This document shows, piece after piece, positions 42,078 to 50,408 of a stretch of DNA of 64,000 nucleotides. The position numbers and the translations under genes were made by a program. The notes beneath the pieces are model-generated. The model was not told the origin of the DNA. It saw only the letters and a list, made by a program, of their open reading frames with translations, and searched no databases. Position 1 is the first letter of the stretch, and every line of letters begins with the position of its first letter. Where the stretch lies: NCBI RefSeq assembly GCF_015235415.1, contig NZ_JADGLL010000004.1, positions 79,932 to 143,931 of the forward strand. The letters run 5' to 3'. The DNA is from Microbacterium paludicola. GTDB taxonomy: Bacteria > Actinomycetota > Actinomycetes > Actinomycetales > Microbacteriaceae.

Positions 42078-42109
42078 CGGCTAAGGAGAAGAAGCCCACC
42101 GAGGCGCAT
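42056..42109 (-). CDS. leuL: leuA leader peptide MRLGGLLLLSRRDETSI
   Basis: A 17-codon frame upstream of leuA, ATG 42109 to TAG, with four consecutive Leu codons (CTT CTT CTC CTT) and one earlier CTC. It is followed by a 10-bp hairpin that overlaps its end. TAGCCT lies 6 nt before the ATG, so the leader is probably translated from a leaderless mRNA. This is the structure expected of a ribosome-sensing leucine attenuator, as described for actinobacterial leuA genes. It is too short for routine gene finding. Confidence 0.8.
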
Positions 42110-42115
42110 GTAAGC

Positions 42116-42121
42116 AGGCTA
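42116..42121 (-). promoter_or_regulatory. -10 element TAGCCT of the leuA leader transcript
   Basis: On the minus strand TAGCCT, GCTTAC, then ATG 42109 of the leader peptide: the same 6-nt spacing as at leaderless genes in this window. Confidence 0.6.
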
Positions 42122-42217
42122 ACACGCAGATTGCGCGGTCGCGAAGGCCGCGGATCGCCGGTGGATGAGCAGGATGATCAATCTGAGACGATCCGGAACC
42201 GCGCGACACTCCTGGAT

Positions 42218-42847
42218 ATGAGCACCACTCGCCGCATCAGCGCGACGGCCGTCGCGGTCCTCGCACTCACCCTGACGGCGTGCGCCACGCCCCGCGCCGA
42301 TGCCCCCGCGGCCGCTCCGCCGCCGCCGAAGCTGGGCGACGTCCGACCGGCACCGCCGACGAGCGACATCGTCGCGCAGGGCACCGTGATGGACGACGCG
42401 GGCGAGATCTCGCTGTGCACGGGCCCCATGACGATGATCTACCCGCCGCAGTGCTCGGGCATCCCGCTCGAGGGCTGGGACTGGGCCGCCGCCGACGGCG
42501 AGGAGTCGGCCGAGGGCCGCACGTGGGGCACCTACGCCGTCACGGGCGGCTTCGACGGCGAGCGGATCACGGTCACCGCTCCCCCGATCCCGCTCGCGCT
42601 CTACGACCCCATGGCACCCGAGGACCCGACCGGCGGCGCACCGGGGAAGACCGACGAGGCGACGCTCGCGGAGATCCAGCAGACCGTGACGGATCGCCTG
42701 GGCGACGAGGTGCAGGTCGCCTACGTCGAGAACGGGTACGTGCATGTGCAGGTGCTGTGGGACGACGGCACCTATCAGGATGCCGCCGACGCCGAGTTCG
42801 GTGACGACGTCGTGATCGTCACGACGCTCCTGCAGCCCGTCTCCTGA
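42218..42847 (+). CDS. Putative lipoprotein of unknown function
   Basis: The 209-residue product has a signal peptide MSTTRRISATAVAVLALTLT ending in the lipobox LTAC with Cys22, then a Pro/Ala-rich stretch (APAAAPPPPKLGDVRPAPPT). A folded domain follows with AQGTVMDDAGEISLCTGP, SGIPLEGWDWAA, TYAVTGGFDGERITVTAPP and VAYVENGYVHVQVLWDDGTY. The two Cys in SLCTGP and PPQCSG may form a disulfide. Similar hypothetical lipoproteins occur in Microbacterium; I cannot assign a function. It sits on the plus strand between minus-strand leuA and era and ends at a strong terminator. Confidence 0.8.
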   Translation: MSTTRRISATAVAVLALTLTACATPRADAPAAAPPPPKLGDVRPAPPTSDIVAQGTVMDDAGEISLCTGPMTMIYPPQCSGIPLEGWDWAAADGEESAEGRTWGTYAVTGGFDGERITVTAPPIPLALYDPMAPEDPTGGAPGKTDEATLAEIQQTVTDRLGDEVQVAYVENGYVHVQVLWDDGTYQDAADAEFGDDVVIVTTLLQPVS

Positions 42848-42850
42848 GTT

Positions 42851-42899
42851 TCGCCGGGGCGCTCCCGCATTCGGGGCGGTCGAGCGCCCCGGCGATTGT
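42851..42899. terminator. Terminator between the lipoprotein gene and era
   Basis: A perfect 14-bp stem TCGCCGGGGCGCTC / GAGCGCCCCGGCGA (42851-42864 and 42882-42895) with a 17-nt loop, followed by TTGTTTC. It lies between convergent genes and could work both ways. Confidence 0.8.
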
Positions 42900-42939
42900 T
42901 TCGACTCAGGCGCGCTCTCCCGCGCTCAGGCTCGACCGA

Positions 42940-43839
42940 TCAGAATCCCAGGCGACCCAGCTGCTTGGGGTCGCGCTGCCACTCCTTCGCCACGCGCACG
43001 TGGAGCTTCAGGAACACCTTCGTGCCGACGAGCGTCTCGATCTGGGCGCGGGCGCGGGCGCCGACGTCGCGCAGACGCGAGCCCTTGTGGCCGATGATGA
43101 TCGCCTTCTGGCTGTCGCGCTCGACGACGACGCTCGCGTGCACATCGGTCAGGTCGTCCCGGTCCTCGCGCAGGGAGATCTCATCGAGCGTCACGGCGAT
43201 CGAGTGCGGAAGCTCGTCGCGCACGCCCTCGAGCGCCGCCTCGCGGATGATCTCGGCGATCCGGTCCTCGAGGGTCTCATCGGTGACGACGCCCTCCTCG
43301 TAGAGCGGCGGGCCCTCGGGCATCAGGGCGAGCAGCTCGTCGCTCAGCACCTCCAGCTGGTCGCCGGTGAGAGAGGACAGCGGGATGACCGCGGCCCAGT
43401 CCTCGCGCAGCGCGTTGACCTCGAGGAGACGCTCCATGATCTGGTCGGACGAGGCGGCATCCGTCTTCGTCACGATCGCGACCTTCTTGGCGCGCGGGTA
43501 GCCGTCGAGCGACTCGGCGATGCGGCGGTCGCCGGGGCCGACCTTCTCGGGCGCCGGAGCGCAGAACGCGATGACGTCCACGTCGCCCAGCACCTGCTCG
43601 ACGAGGTCGTTCAGGCGCTGGCCGAGAAGGGTCCGCGGCTTGTGGATGCCCGGCGTGTCGACGACGACGAGCTGACCGGCCGGCCGGTTCAGGATGCCCC
43701 GGATCGCGCGTCGCGTTGTCTGCGGCTTCTCGCTCGTGATGGCGACCTTCTCGCCCACCAGCGCGTTCATCAGGGTGGACTTGCCGACGTTCGGCCGCCC
43801 CACGAACGTCACGAACCCGGATCGCGGTGACTCAGTCAT
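42940..43839 (-). CDS. era: GTPase Era
   Basis: Era binds the 3' end of 16S rRNA and assists 30S subunit assembly. The 299-residue protein has G1 GRPNVGKST, G3 VVDTPGIHKP, G4 TKTD, and the C-terminal KH domain with ERDSQKAIIIGHKGSRLRDV. It overlaps the CNNM-type gene by 8 nt and ends the long minus-strand series, as is common in actinobacteria. Confidence 0.96.
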   Translation of the reverse strand: MTESPRSGFVTFVGRPNVGKSTLMNALVGEKVAITSEKPQTTRRAIRGILNRPAGQLVVVDTPGIHKPRTLLGQRLNDLVEQVLGDVDVIAFCAPAPEKVGPGDRRIAESLDGYPRAKKVAIVTKTDAASSDQIMERLLEVNALREDWAAVIPLSSLTGDQLEVLSDELLALMPEGPPLYEEGVVTDETLEDRIAEIIREAALEGVRDELPHSIAVTLDEISLREDRDDLTDVHASVVVERDSQKAIIIGHKGSRLRDVGARARAQIETLVGTKVFLKLHVRVAKEWQRDPKQLGRLGF

Positions 43840-45172
43840 CGTCTCTCTCCCTGTACTCCTCGATCGTCCGCAGCGCCTCTCCGCGCTCGACGAACACCGT
43901 CGCGATGCCGCGGCCGCGTCCCCGCGACGTTCCGCCGGTGATCACGATCCCGGCCACCTCTGCCACGTCGCCCGGCTGGGGCACACGTCCGAGGGTCTTG
44001 GCCATCAGGCCGCCGATCGAGTCGACGTCCTCGTCCTCCAGCTCGACGCCGAACAGGTCGCCGACCTCGTCCAGCGACAGTCGCGAGCTCACGCGATAGC
44101 GGCCGCCTGCAAGCTCGACGATCTCCTTCGAGGGCACGTCGTACTCGTCGGCGATCTCGCCCACGAGCTCCTCGATGAGGTCCTCGAGGGTGACGAGCCC
44201 GGCGATCCCGCCGTACTCGTCCACCACGAGGCAGACGTGCACGGCGTCGCGCTTCATCTGCTGCAGCAGCGTCTCCGCGCGCATCTGCTCGGGAACGAAC
44301 ACGGCGGGGCGCGCGATCCCGCGGATGCCGGCGTCGCGCCACAGCCCCGAGTCGCGGAGCCCCGCGGCATCGCGGAAGCCGAACTGCACGACGTCCTTCA
44401 GGTACAGCACGCCGATGATGTCGTCGACCTCCCCGTCCACGACGGGCATGCGGGAGATCCCGCGGTCGAGGAACAGGCGCATCGCCTCGTGGATCGTGGC
44501 GTCGGCCTCGACGGTCACCATCTCGGTGCGCGGCACCATGACGGCGCGGACGACCTGGTCGGTGAAGTCGAAGACCGAGTGGATGAGTGCCCGGTCGTCC
44601 GCCTCGATGAGGGCGTGCGACGCGGCCTCGTCGACGATGCTGAGCAGCTGCTCCTCCGACTCGAAGCTGCGGCGGCCACCGCCGGGAGTCAGGCGGTTTC
44701 CGAAGGCGGCGAGAAGGCTCGACAGCGGGCCGAGAACGATGAGGACCGCGCGCACGAGGGAGGCCGTGAACGGCAGCAGGGTCGACGCGTAGCGGCGCCC
44801 GAAGGTGGCGGGGATCGACGCCACGGCGACGAACGACACGCCCGTCATCAGCAGCGCCGTGACGAGCAGGGCCCACCAGATGCTGTTCAGGATGAGCGTG
44901 AACGCCGCCGTCACCAGCACCGCGGCCGCGGTCTCGGCGAACACGCGCACGAACACGATCACGCCCGCGTGGCGATCCGGATCGGCCGCGATGCGCGCCA
45001 GGGCCTTCGCGCTGCGACCCTCAGACGCGAGGTCGACGAGGTCGCCGCGGGACGTCACGGACAGCGCCGCGTCGATCGCCGACATGAGGCCGGCGAACAG
45101 CACGAACAGCAGCCCGCCGACGAGCAGCAGCGAGGCGACGGGGGTCAGGAGATCCGCGGGGAGGTCTGTCAT
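43832..45172 (-). CDS. CNNM/CorC-type transmembrane protein (hemolysin family, DUF21-CBS)
   Basis: A 446-residue protein with an N-terminal DUF21 membrane domain (three or four helices, such as LLLVGGLLFVLFAGLMSAID). Two CBS domains follow, with VMVPRTEMVTVEADATIHEA, ISRMPVVDGEVDDIIGVLYLKD and CLVVDEYGGIAGLVTLEDLI. A C-terminal CorC/HlyC domain is last. Relatives take part in magnesium or cobalt handling; older annotations say hemolysin without support. It lies 10 nt after ybeY and overlaps era. Confidence 0.92.
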   Translation of the reverse strand: MTDLPADLLTPVASLLLVGGLLFVLFAGLMSAIDAALSVTSRGDLVDLASEGRSAKALARIAADPDRHAGVIVFVRVFAETAAAVLVTAAFTLILNSIWWALLVTALLMTGVSFVAVASIPATFGRRYASTLLPFTASLVRAVLIVLGPLSSLLAAFGNRLTPGGGRRSFESEEQLLSIVDEAASHALIEADDRALIHSVFDFTDQVVRAVMVPRTEMVTVEADATIHEAMRLFLDRGISRMPVVDGEVDDIIGVLYLKDVVQFGFRDAAGLRDSGLWRDAGIRGIARPAVFVPEQMRAETLLQQMKRDAVHVCLVVDEYGGIAGLVTLEDLIEELVGEIADEYDVPSKEIVELAGGRYRVSSRLSLDEVGDLFGVELEDEDVDSIGGLMAKTLGRVPQPGDVAEVAGIVITGGTSRGRGRGIATVFVERGEALRTIEEYRERDDD

Positions 45173-45182
45173 CCGTCAGTAC

Positions 45183-45647
45183 TCACGCCGACCGGCGGCG
45201 CTCCGCCGCGGCGAACGCGGCGATGAGCTCGCGCTGCAGGCCGAACATCTCGCGCTCCTCCTCGGGCTCCGCGTGGTCGTAGCCGAGAAGGTGAAGCAGG
45301 CCGTGTGTGGTGAGCAGGATGAGCTCGTCCATCGTGGAGTGACCGGCCGTCTCCGCCTGCGACTCCGCGACCTGCGGGCACAGCACGATGTCACCCAGCA
45401 GCCCGGGAGGGGTCGGCTGGTCCTCGGTCCCGGGGCGGAGCTCATCCATCGGGAAGCTCAGCACATCGGTCGGGCCTGGCTCGTCCATCCACTGCAGGTG
45501 CAGCTGCTCCATCGCGCCCTCGTCGACGAGCACGATCGCCACGTCGGCGTCCGGCGACACGTTCAGCGCCGCCAGGTTGTGCTGCGTGAGGCGCAGCAGC
45601 ACCGACTCGTCGATCTCGACGGCGGACTCGTTGTTGATGTCGATCAC
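45183..45647 (-). CDS. ybeY: Endoribonuclease YbeY (rRNA maturation)
   Basis: A zinc-dependent RNase involved in 16S rRNA 3' end processing and ribosome quality control. The 154-residue protein contains the metal-binding HGLLHLLGYDH motif and the TDVLSFPMDE segment. GTG 45647 overlaps the phoH stop (GTGA). Together with era and phoH this is the usual ribosome-maturation neighbourhood. Confidence 0.95.
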   Translation of the reverse strand: MIDINNESAVEIDESVLLRLTQHNLAALNVSPDADVAIVLVDEGAMEQLHLQWMDEPGPTDVLSFPMDELRPGTEDQPTPPGLLGDIVLCPQVAESQAETAGHSTMDELILLTTHGLLHLLGYDHAEPEEEREMFGLQRELIAAFAAAERRRSA

Positions 45648-46735
45648 GATCGTCCTCGCTTGGGCATGCGGTCACGCGGACCGGTGGGGCGCGCAGTGGC
45701 GGCACGGCGCTCGGCGCGGTTGGCGAACTCGCTCGCCTCGTCGCGCTCGTGCCGGGCGGCGAGGCGGCGCTCGTCGTACTCGCTGTACGCGTCGACGATG
45801 CGGCCGACCAGCGAGTGGCGCACGACGTCGTCGCTCGTCAGGCGCGAGAAGTGGATGTCGTCGATCCTGTCGAGCACGCGCGTCACGAGCCGCAGGCCGG
45901 ACGCGCCCTGCGGCAGGTCGACCTGGGTGATGTCGCCCGTGACGACCATCTTCGTGCCGAAGCCGAGACGGGTCAGGAACATCTTCATCTGCTCGGGCGT
46001 GGTGTTCTGCGCCTCGTCGAGCACGACGAACGAGTTGTTGAGCGTGCGACCGCGCATGTAGGCGAGCGGGGCGACCTCGATCGTGCCGGTCGCCATCAGC
46101 TTCGGGACGAGCTCGGGATCCATCATCTCGTTGAGCGCGTCGTACAGCGGGCGCAGGTACGGGTCGATCTTGTCGGTCAGCGTGCCGGGAAGGAAGCCGA
46201 GCCGCTCCCCCGCCTCCACGGCGGGCCGGGTCAGGATGATCCGGTCGACCTCGCGACGCTGCAGCGATTGCACCGCCTTGGCCATGGCGAGGTAGGTCTT
46301 GCCGGTTCCGGCGGGACCGATCCCGAACACGATGGTGTTCTCGTCGATCGCGTCGACGTACTCCTTCTGCCCCACGGTCTTGGGCCGGATCGTCTTGCCT
46401 CGGCTCGACAGGATCGCCTCGCCCATGACCTCGCTGGGTCGCGGGCCCGACTCGTCGCGCAGCATCCGGGCAGAGCTCTGCACGTCGGCCTCACCGAGCG
46501 CGTGGCCGGCCTTTGTCATGTGCAGCAGCTCGTCGACGAGTGTGCGCGCGGCGCGCACCTCGGCGGCCTCTCCGCGCAGGGTGATCTCGTTGCCGCGGAC
46601 GTGGACGTCCACGCGCGGATGGGCCTTCTCGACCATGCGCAGCAGGCGGTCCTGCGGGCCGAGCAGCTGCACCATCGCCACGCCGTCGGCCGTCACGGTG
46701 TCGGTGACGATGTCGTCGCGGTTCGCGTCACTCAC
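45644..46735 (-). CDS. phoH: PhoH-like ATPase
   Basis: A 363-residue P-loop protein with Walker A GIGPAGTGKTYLAMAKAV and Walker B NNSFVVLDEAQNTTPEQMKM, plus GDITQVDLPQGASGLRL. An N-terminal KH-like segment (RGNEITLRGEAAEVRAARTLV) suggests RNA binding. The C-terminal tail is basic. It is predicted to act as an RNA helicase or ATPase with YbeY. GTG 46735 overlaps the HIT gene by 8 nt. Phosphate regulation is not implied by anything seen here. Confidence 0.94.
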   Translation of the reverse strand: MSDANRDDIVTDTVTADGVAMVQLLGPQDRLLRMVEKAHPRVDVHVRGNEITLRGEAAEVRAARTLVDELLHMTKAGHALGEADVQSSARMLRDESGPRPSEVMGEAILSSRGKTIRPKTVGQKEYVDAIDENTIVFGIGPAGTGKTYLAMAKAVQSLQRREVDRIILTRPAVEAGERLGFLPGTLTDKIDPYLRPLYDALNEMMDPELVPKLMATGTIEVAPLAYMRGRTLNNSFVVLDEAQNTTPEQMKMFLTRLGFGTKMVVTGDITQVDLPQGASGLRLVTRVLDRIDDIHFSRLTSDDVVRHSLVGRIVDAYSEYDERRLAARHERDEASEFANRAERRAATARPTGPRDRMPKRGRS

Positions 46736-47081
46736 CGACGAGGCTCTTCTCTCCAAGGCCGCCCGCGAGCAGATGCGCGTGGACGTGGAAGACGGTCTGC
46801 CCGGCGCCGGCGCCGGTGTTGAAGATGAGACGGAAGTCGCCGTCGTCGGCGTGCTCGCGGCCGAGGCGCTTGGCCAGGGCGATCATCTCGGCGAGGAGCG
46901 TCGCATCCCCGGCGGCGAGCTCGGTGACGTCGCGGTACTCCTGCGTCTTGGGGATCACGAGCAGGTGCACCGGCGCCTGCGGGGCGATGTCCCTGATGGC
47001 GAACACGCGCTCGGTCTCGGCGACGATCTCGCCGGGGATGTCTCCCTGCAGGATGCGGGTGAAGATCGAGGGTTCAGCCAT
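46728..47081 (-). CDS. HIT-family nucleotide hydrolase/transferase
   Basis: A 117-residue histidine-triad protein of the HinT type, which hydrolyses nucleoside phosphoramidates and aminoacyl-adenylates. It starts MAEPSIFTRILQGDIPGEIV, has FAIRDIAPQAPVHLLVIPK and the triad TVFHVHAHLLAGG. ATG 47081 follows TAGACT by 7 nt, so a leaderless transcript starts here and carries phoH-ybeY-CNNM-era. The 130-nt gap to rsmE contains a GCTCGCTTCGCTCG-type palindrome. Confidence 0.93.
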   Translation of the reverse strand: MAEPSIFTRILQGDIPGEIVAETERVFAIRDIAPQAPVHLLVIPKTQEYRDVTELAAGDATLLAEMIALAKRLGREHADDGDFRLIFNTGAGAGQTVFHVHAHLLAGGLGEKSLVGE

Positions 47082-47211
47082 GTCGTCCAGTCTATGCGCG
47101 GGGCCCCGCCGCCGGTCGTCGAGCACACACCCCGGTCCGCCGACGCCGCCGCAAGGTCCAGACCGTTTCGACTCCTCGCTTCGCTCGTCGCTCAACGACC
47201 GAAGGCGGAGG

Positions 47212-47937
47212 TCACCAGCGGCCGAGGCGCGCGTTCACGAGCGCGAGAGCGGCGGGCCCCGCGGTCGAGGTGCGCAGCACCGTGTCACCCAGGCGCACAC
47301 GGGTCGCGCCGGCCTCCTCGAGACGGGCGAGCTCCTCGGGCGCGATGCCGCCCTCCGGGCCCACGACGAGCAGGATGGACCCCGCGTCCGCAAGGTCGAC
47401 CGCGCTCAGCCGCACTTCCGCCGTCGGCTCGAGCACGAGGATGCGGTCGCCCCGCGCGGCGAGAGCGGCCGTCGTGGCGATCGGCGTGACCTCGGGAAGC
47501 CAGGCGCGGTGCGCCTGCTTCGCGGCCTCGCGCACGATGGTCGCCCAGCGGGTGCGGCCCTTCTCGGCCTTCGGCCCCTCCCAGCGCGAGACGGAGCGCG
47601 ACGCCTGCCACGGCACGATCTCGTCGACACCCAGCTCGGTCGCCGCCTGCACCGCGAGCTCGTCCCGGTCGCCCTTCGCCAGCGCCTGGGCCAGCGCGAT
47701 GCGCGGGCTCGGCGCGTCCTCGTCACGGCGCGCGACGATCCGGACGACCACCTCGCGCGGGGCGACGCTCTCGCACTCGCCCTCCAGCCAGGCTCCCCGG
47801 CCGTCTGTCACCGTGACCGCCTCGCCCACGCGCACGCGGCGCACCGCGGCGGCATGGTGGGCCTCCGCTCCCGCGAGCGTCAGCGTGTCGCCCGGCGCGA
47901 CGGCGCCGGCCGTCTCGTCGATGAAGTGAAGGGCCAT
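47212..47937 (-). CDS. rsmE: 16S rRNA (uracil1498-N3)-methyltransferase
   Basis: A SPOUT-fold methyltransferase. The 241-residue protein has the N-terminal PUA-like domain (AHHAAAVRRVRVGEAVTVTDG), the middle ALAKGDRDELAVQAATELGV, and the C-terminal SAM knot VVGPEGGIAPEELARLEEAG with LGDTVLRTSTAGPAALALVN. It follows dnaJ by 4 nt, so it is in the hrcA-dnaJ transcript. Confidence 0.95.
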   Translation of the reverse strand: MALHFIDETAGAVAPGDTLTLAGAEAHHAAAVRRVRVGEAVTVTDGRGAWLEGECESVAPREVVVRIVARRDEDAPSPRIALAQALAKGDRDELAVQAATELGVDEIVPWQASRSVSRWEGPKAEKGRTRWATIVREAAKQAHRAWLPEVTPIATTAALAARGDRILVLEPTAEVRLSAVDLADAGSILLVVGPEGGIAPEELARLEEAGATRVRLGDTVLRTSTAGPAALALVNARLGRW

Positions 47938-47941
47938 CGGA

Positions 47942-49054
47942 TCAGCCCTGCCGGAAGCGGTCGCGCAGCTTCGAGAACAGCCCCTGGTGGAACTCCGCCA
48001 GTCGCGGCGCCGGCGCCTTTGTGCGCTTCGCGAGCTCCTCGACCAGCGCGCGCTCCTTGGCGTCGAGCCGCGTCGGGGTGACCACGTGCACGCCGACCCG
48101 CAGATCGCCGCGCTGGCCCGAACGCAGCCCGGTGATGCCGCGGTCCTTGATGGTCAGCACGTCGCCGCCCTGCACGCCGGGGCGCAGTTCGAGGTCGACG
48201 GGCCCGTCGAGCGCCTCGATCGTCGTGGTCGAGCCAAGGATCGCATCGGTCATCGAGACCTCGAGCGTCGCGAGCAGGTCGTCGCCGTCGCGGCTGAACA
48301 CCGGGTGCGGCGTGACCTGCACCTCGATGTAGAGGTCGCCGTTCGGGCCGCCCGCGGGACCGACCTCGCCCGAGCCGGGAAGCTGCAGCCGCAGGCCCGA
48401 CTCGACGCCGGCGGGGATGTCGACCGACACGGTGCGGCGCGAGCGCACGCGGCCCTGACCGCCGCACGTCGGGCACGGGTGAGGGATCGTCGTGCCGTAC
48501 CCCTGGCATGCGCCGCAGGGCTGGGAGGTGACGACGTTGCCGAGCAGGCTGCGCACCTGGCGCTGCACGTGACCGGAGCCGCCGCAGATCTCGCAGCGCT
48601 CGGGGCCGGTGCCCGGCTGGCAGCACGAGCCGTTGCACGTCTCGCACAGCACGGCCGTGTCGACCTCGAGGTCGCGGTGGGCGCCGAAGACGACGTCGCC
48701 GAGCTCGAGCGTGACGCGCACGAGCGCATCCTGGCCCCGCTCGCGGCGGGAGCGCGGGCGACCGCCGCGGCCGCCGCCACCCGCGCCGAAGAAGGTCTCG
48801 AAGATGTCGCTGAAGCCGCCGAAGCCGCCCGCCCCGCCGAACATGCTGTCCTCGCCGCCCATGTCGTAGCGGCGGCGCTTCTCGTCGTCGCTCAGCACCT
48901 CGTAGGCGTGGGTGACGAGCTTGAACTTCTCGGCCGCGTCCTCGCTGGGATTCACGTCGGGGTGAAGCTGGCGCGCCAGCTTGCGATAGGCCTTCTTGAT
49001 CTCGTCGGAGCTCGCCTCGCGCGACACTCCGAGCACCTCGTAGTGGTCAGCCAC
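47942..49054 (-). CDS. dnaJ: Chaperone protein DnaJ
   Basis: An Hsp40 co-chaperone that stimulates DnaK. The 370-residue type I protein has the J-domain with [13 protein letters not shown] (HPD), a Gly/Phe-rich region ([20 protein letters not shown]), and a zinc domain with four repeats. These are CETCNGSC (the first departs from CxxCxGxG at the last residue), [16 protein letters not shown] and CPTCGGQG. Two C-terminal beta domains follow. It lies 85 nt after hrcA and shares CIRCE control. In this lineage it is probably the second, HrcA-paired DnaJ; the dnaK-operon copy would be elsewhere. Confidence 0.95.
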   Translation of the reverse strand: MADHYEVLGVSREASSDEIKKAYRKLARQLHPDVNPSEDAAEKFKLVTHAYEVLSDDEKRRRYDMGGEDSMFGGAGGFGGFSDIFETFFGAGGGGRGGRPRSRRERGQDALVRVTLELGDVVFGAHRDLEVDTAVLCETCNGSCCQPGTGPERCEICGGSGHVQRQVRSLLGNVVTSQPCGACQGYGTTIPHPCPTCGGQGRVRSRRTVSVDIPAGVESGLRLQLPGSGEVGPAGGPNGDLYIEVQVTPHPVFSRDGDDLLATLEVSMTDAILGSTTTIEALDGPVDLELRPGVQGGDVLTIKDRGITGLRSGQRGDLRVGVHVVTPTRLDAKERALVEELAKRTKAPAPRLAEFHQGLFSKLRDRFRQG

Positions 49055-49139
49055 AGTCCGCCTCTCGGGGGTCGCGCACCCGCGCGGCCCCGCACTTTCG
49101 ATGGATCGCGCTCGGGCGATCCCGGTTGATCGATGCCGC

Positions 49140-50180
49140 TTACCGGCGGTTCTCGTCCTCGTCGAGCAGCCTGGTGAGGTACCGCGCCACGGCGCGAGCC
49201 GCCGCCAGGTTGCTCGGGTAATCCATCCGCGTCGGACCCATCAGCCCCACACGTGCCCGGCCCACGCCGGCGTCGTAGTCGCTGGCGATGACGGAGGCCT
49301 CCGTCAGCCCGAACGAGTCGTTCTCGCGTCCGATGCTCGCCGACAGGCCCTTCTCATCCGCCGCCATCTCCGACATCAGCCGCAGCAGGGTGACCTGCTC
49401 CTCGATCGCCTGGAGCAGCGGATGGATGCTGCCGCGGAAGTCCTGCTCGCGCTTGGCGAGCGTCGCCGCCCCCGCCATCACGAGGCGATCCTGCCGGAAC
49501 TCGTCGAGCTCCTCCCCGGCGACGGCGGCGATCGTGAGGAGCGCCTCGTCGAGCCGCGACCGGTCGGCGGGCGCCGATGCGCGCAGCTCCTCGATCCGCT
49601 CGGAGCCGGATCGCACGGAGCGTCCGGTGATGAGCGAGGCGAGCTGCGCGCGAAGCAGCGCCACATCCTGCTCGTCGACGCCGCTCGGGGTCGCCGTCAG
49701 CCGCTGCGACACGCGGCCGGTGTCGGTCACGATGATGACGAGCATCCGGAACTCGTCCAGCCGCACGAGTTCGACGTGGGTCACGTTCGCCGAGGCGAAC
49801 GACGGGTACTGGACGAGTGCGACCTGGCCGGTGAGCTGCGTGAGCAGGCGCACGGTTCGCGCAAGCAGGTCATCGAGGTCGGCCGGATCCTGCAGGAAGG
49901 TCGAGATCGCCGCGCGCTGCGCCGTGGAGAGCGGCCGCAGCTCGGCAAGGTGGTCGACGAAGACCCGGTAGCCCTTGTCGGTGGGCACCCGGCCGGACGA
50001 GGTGTGCGGAGCGGTGATCAGCTCCTCGTCCTCGAGCAGCGCCATGTCGTTGCGGATGGTCGCCGCCGACACCCCGAAGGCGTGGCGTTCGACGATCGAC
50101 TTGCTGCCGACAGGTTCGTGCGTGTCGACGTAGTCCTGCACGATCGCGCGCAGGACCTGCAGTCCGCGGTCCGTGACCAT
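49140..50180 (-). CDS. hrcA: Heat-inducible transcription repressor HrcA
   Basis: HrcA binds CIRCE elements and represses chaperone genes. The 346-residue protein has the winged HTH ([59 protein letters not shown]). The central domain has [14 protein letters not shown], and the C-terminus has [23 protein letters not shown] 50180 starts right at the HTH; the open frame upstream contains the operator. A CIRCE lies 19 nt upstream, so it is autoregulated with dnaJ. Confidence 0.96.
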   Translation of the reverse strand: MVTDRGLQVLRAIVQDYVDTHEPVGSKSIVERHAFGVSAATIRNDMALLEDEELITAPHTSSGRVPTDKGYRVFVDHLAELRPLSTAQRAAISTFLQDPADLDDLLARTVRLLTQLTGQVALVQYPSFASANVTHVELVRLDEFRMLVIIVTDTGRVSQRLTATPSGVDEQDVALLRAQLASLITGRSVRSGSERIEELRASAPADRSRLDEALLTIAAVAGEELDEFRQDRLVMAGAATLAKREQDFRGSIHPLLQAIEEQVTLLRLMSEMAADEKGLSASIGRENDSFGLTEASVIASDYDAGVGRARVGLMGPTRMDYPSNLAAARAVARYLTRLLDEDENRR

Positions 50181-50198
50181 GGGCACCTCCCGTCGCGC

Positions 50199-50225
50199 TT
50201 GGCACTCACTCGTTCTGAGTGCCAA
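50199..50225. promoter_or_regulatory. CIRCE operator (HrcA site)
   Basis: TTGGCACTC and GAGTGCCAA form a perfect 9-bp inverted repeat with a 9-nt spacer, one base per arm from the consensus TTAGCACTC-N9-GAGTGCTAA. It lies between the -10 box and the hrcA start. Confidence 0.95.
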
Positions 50226-50230
50226 TTCTA
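50225..50230 (-). promoter_or_regulatory. -10 element TAGAAT of hrcA-dnaJ
   Basis: TAGAAT on the minus strand touches the outer end of the CIRCE. The transcription start would fall inside the operator, so bound HrcA directly blocks initiation. Confidence 0.7.
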
Positions 50231-50299
50231 GCGAGGTTCGGCGTCGCGTCGCTGAGCAGGCGAGGCGAGTCGAAACGACCCGGCTCCGCGAGGCGCCGA

Positions 50300-50330
50300 C
50301 GACTTCTCCGGAGATGTCGACTTCTCCGGA
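50300..50330. repeat. Short direct repeat CGACTTCTCCGGA, 18-nt period
   Basis: Copies at 50300-50312 and 50318-50330, with a partial inverted copy (CATCTCCGAAG) near 50363-50373. They lie in the 228-nt gap between hemW and hrcA, upstream of the CIRCE promoter. No gene is seen in the gap. Confidence 0.6.
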
Positions 50331-50408
50331 TGGATCCGCCCGGTGCCGTCCGGAGTACGCGGCATCTCCGAAGTAGCCGTACGCGGACGTGGCCGCGAGA
50401 GGGTGCAA

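Noticed and set aside
45644..46735. Phosphate-starvation control of phoH
   Set aside because: No Pho box seen; the gene is in a ribosome-maturation operon and the name is historical.
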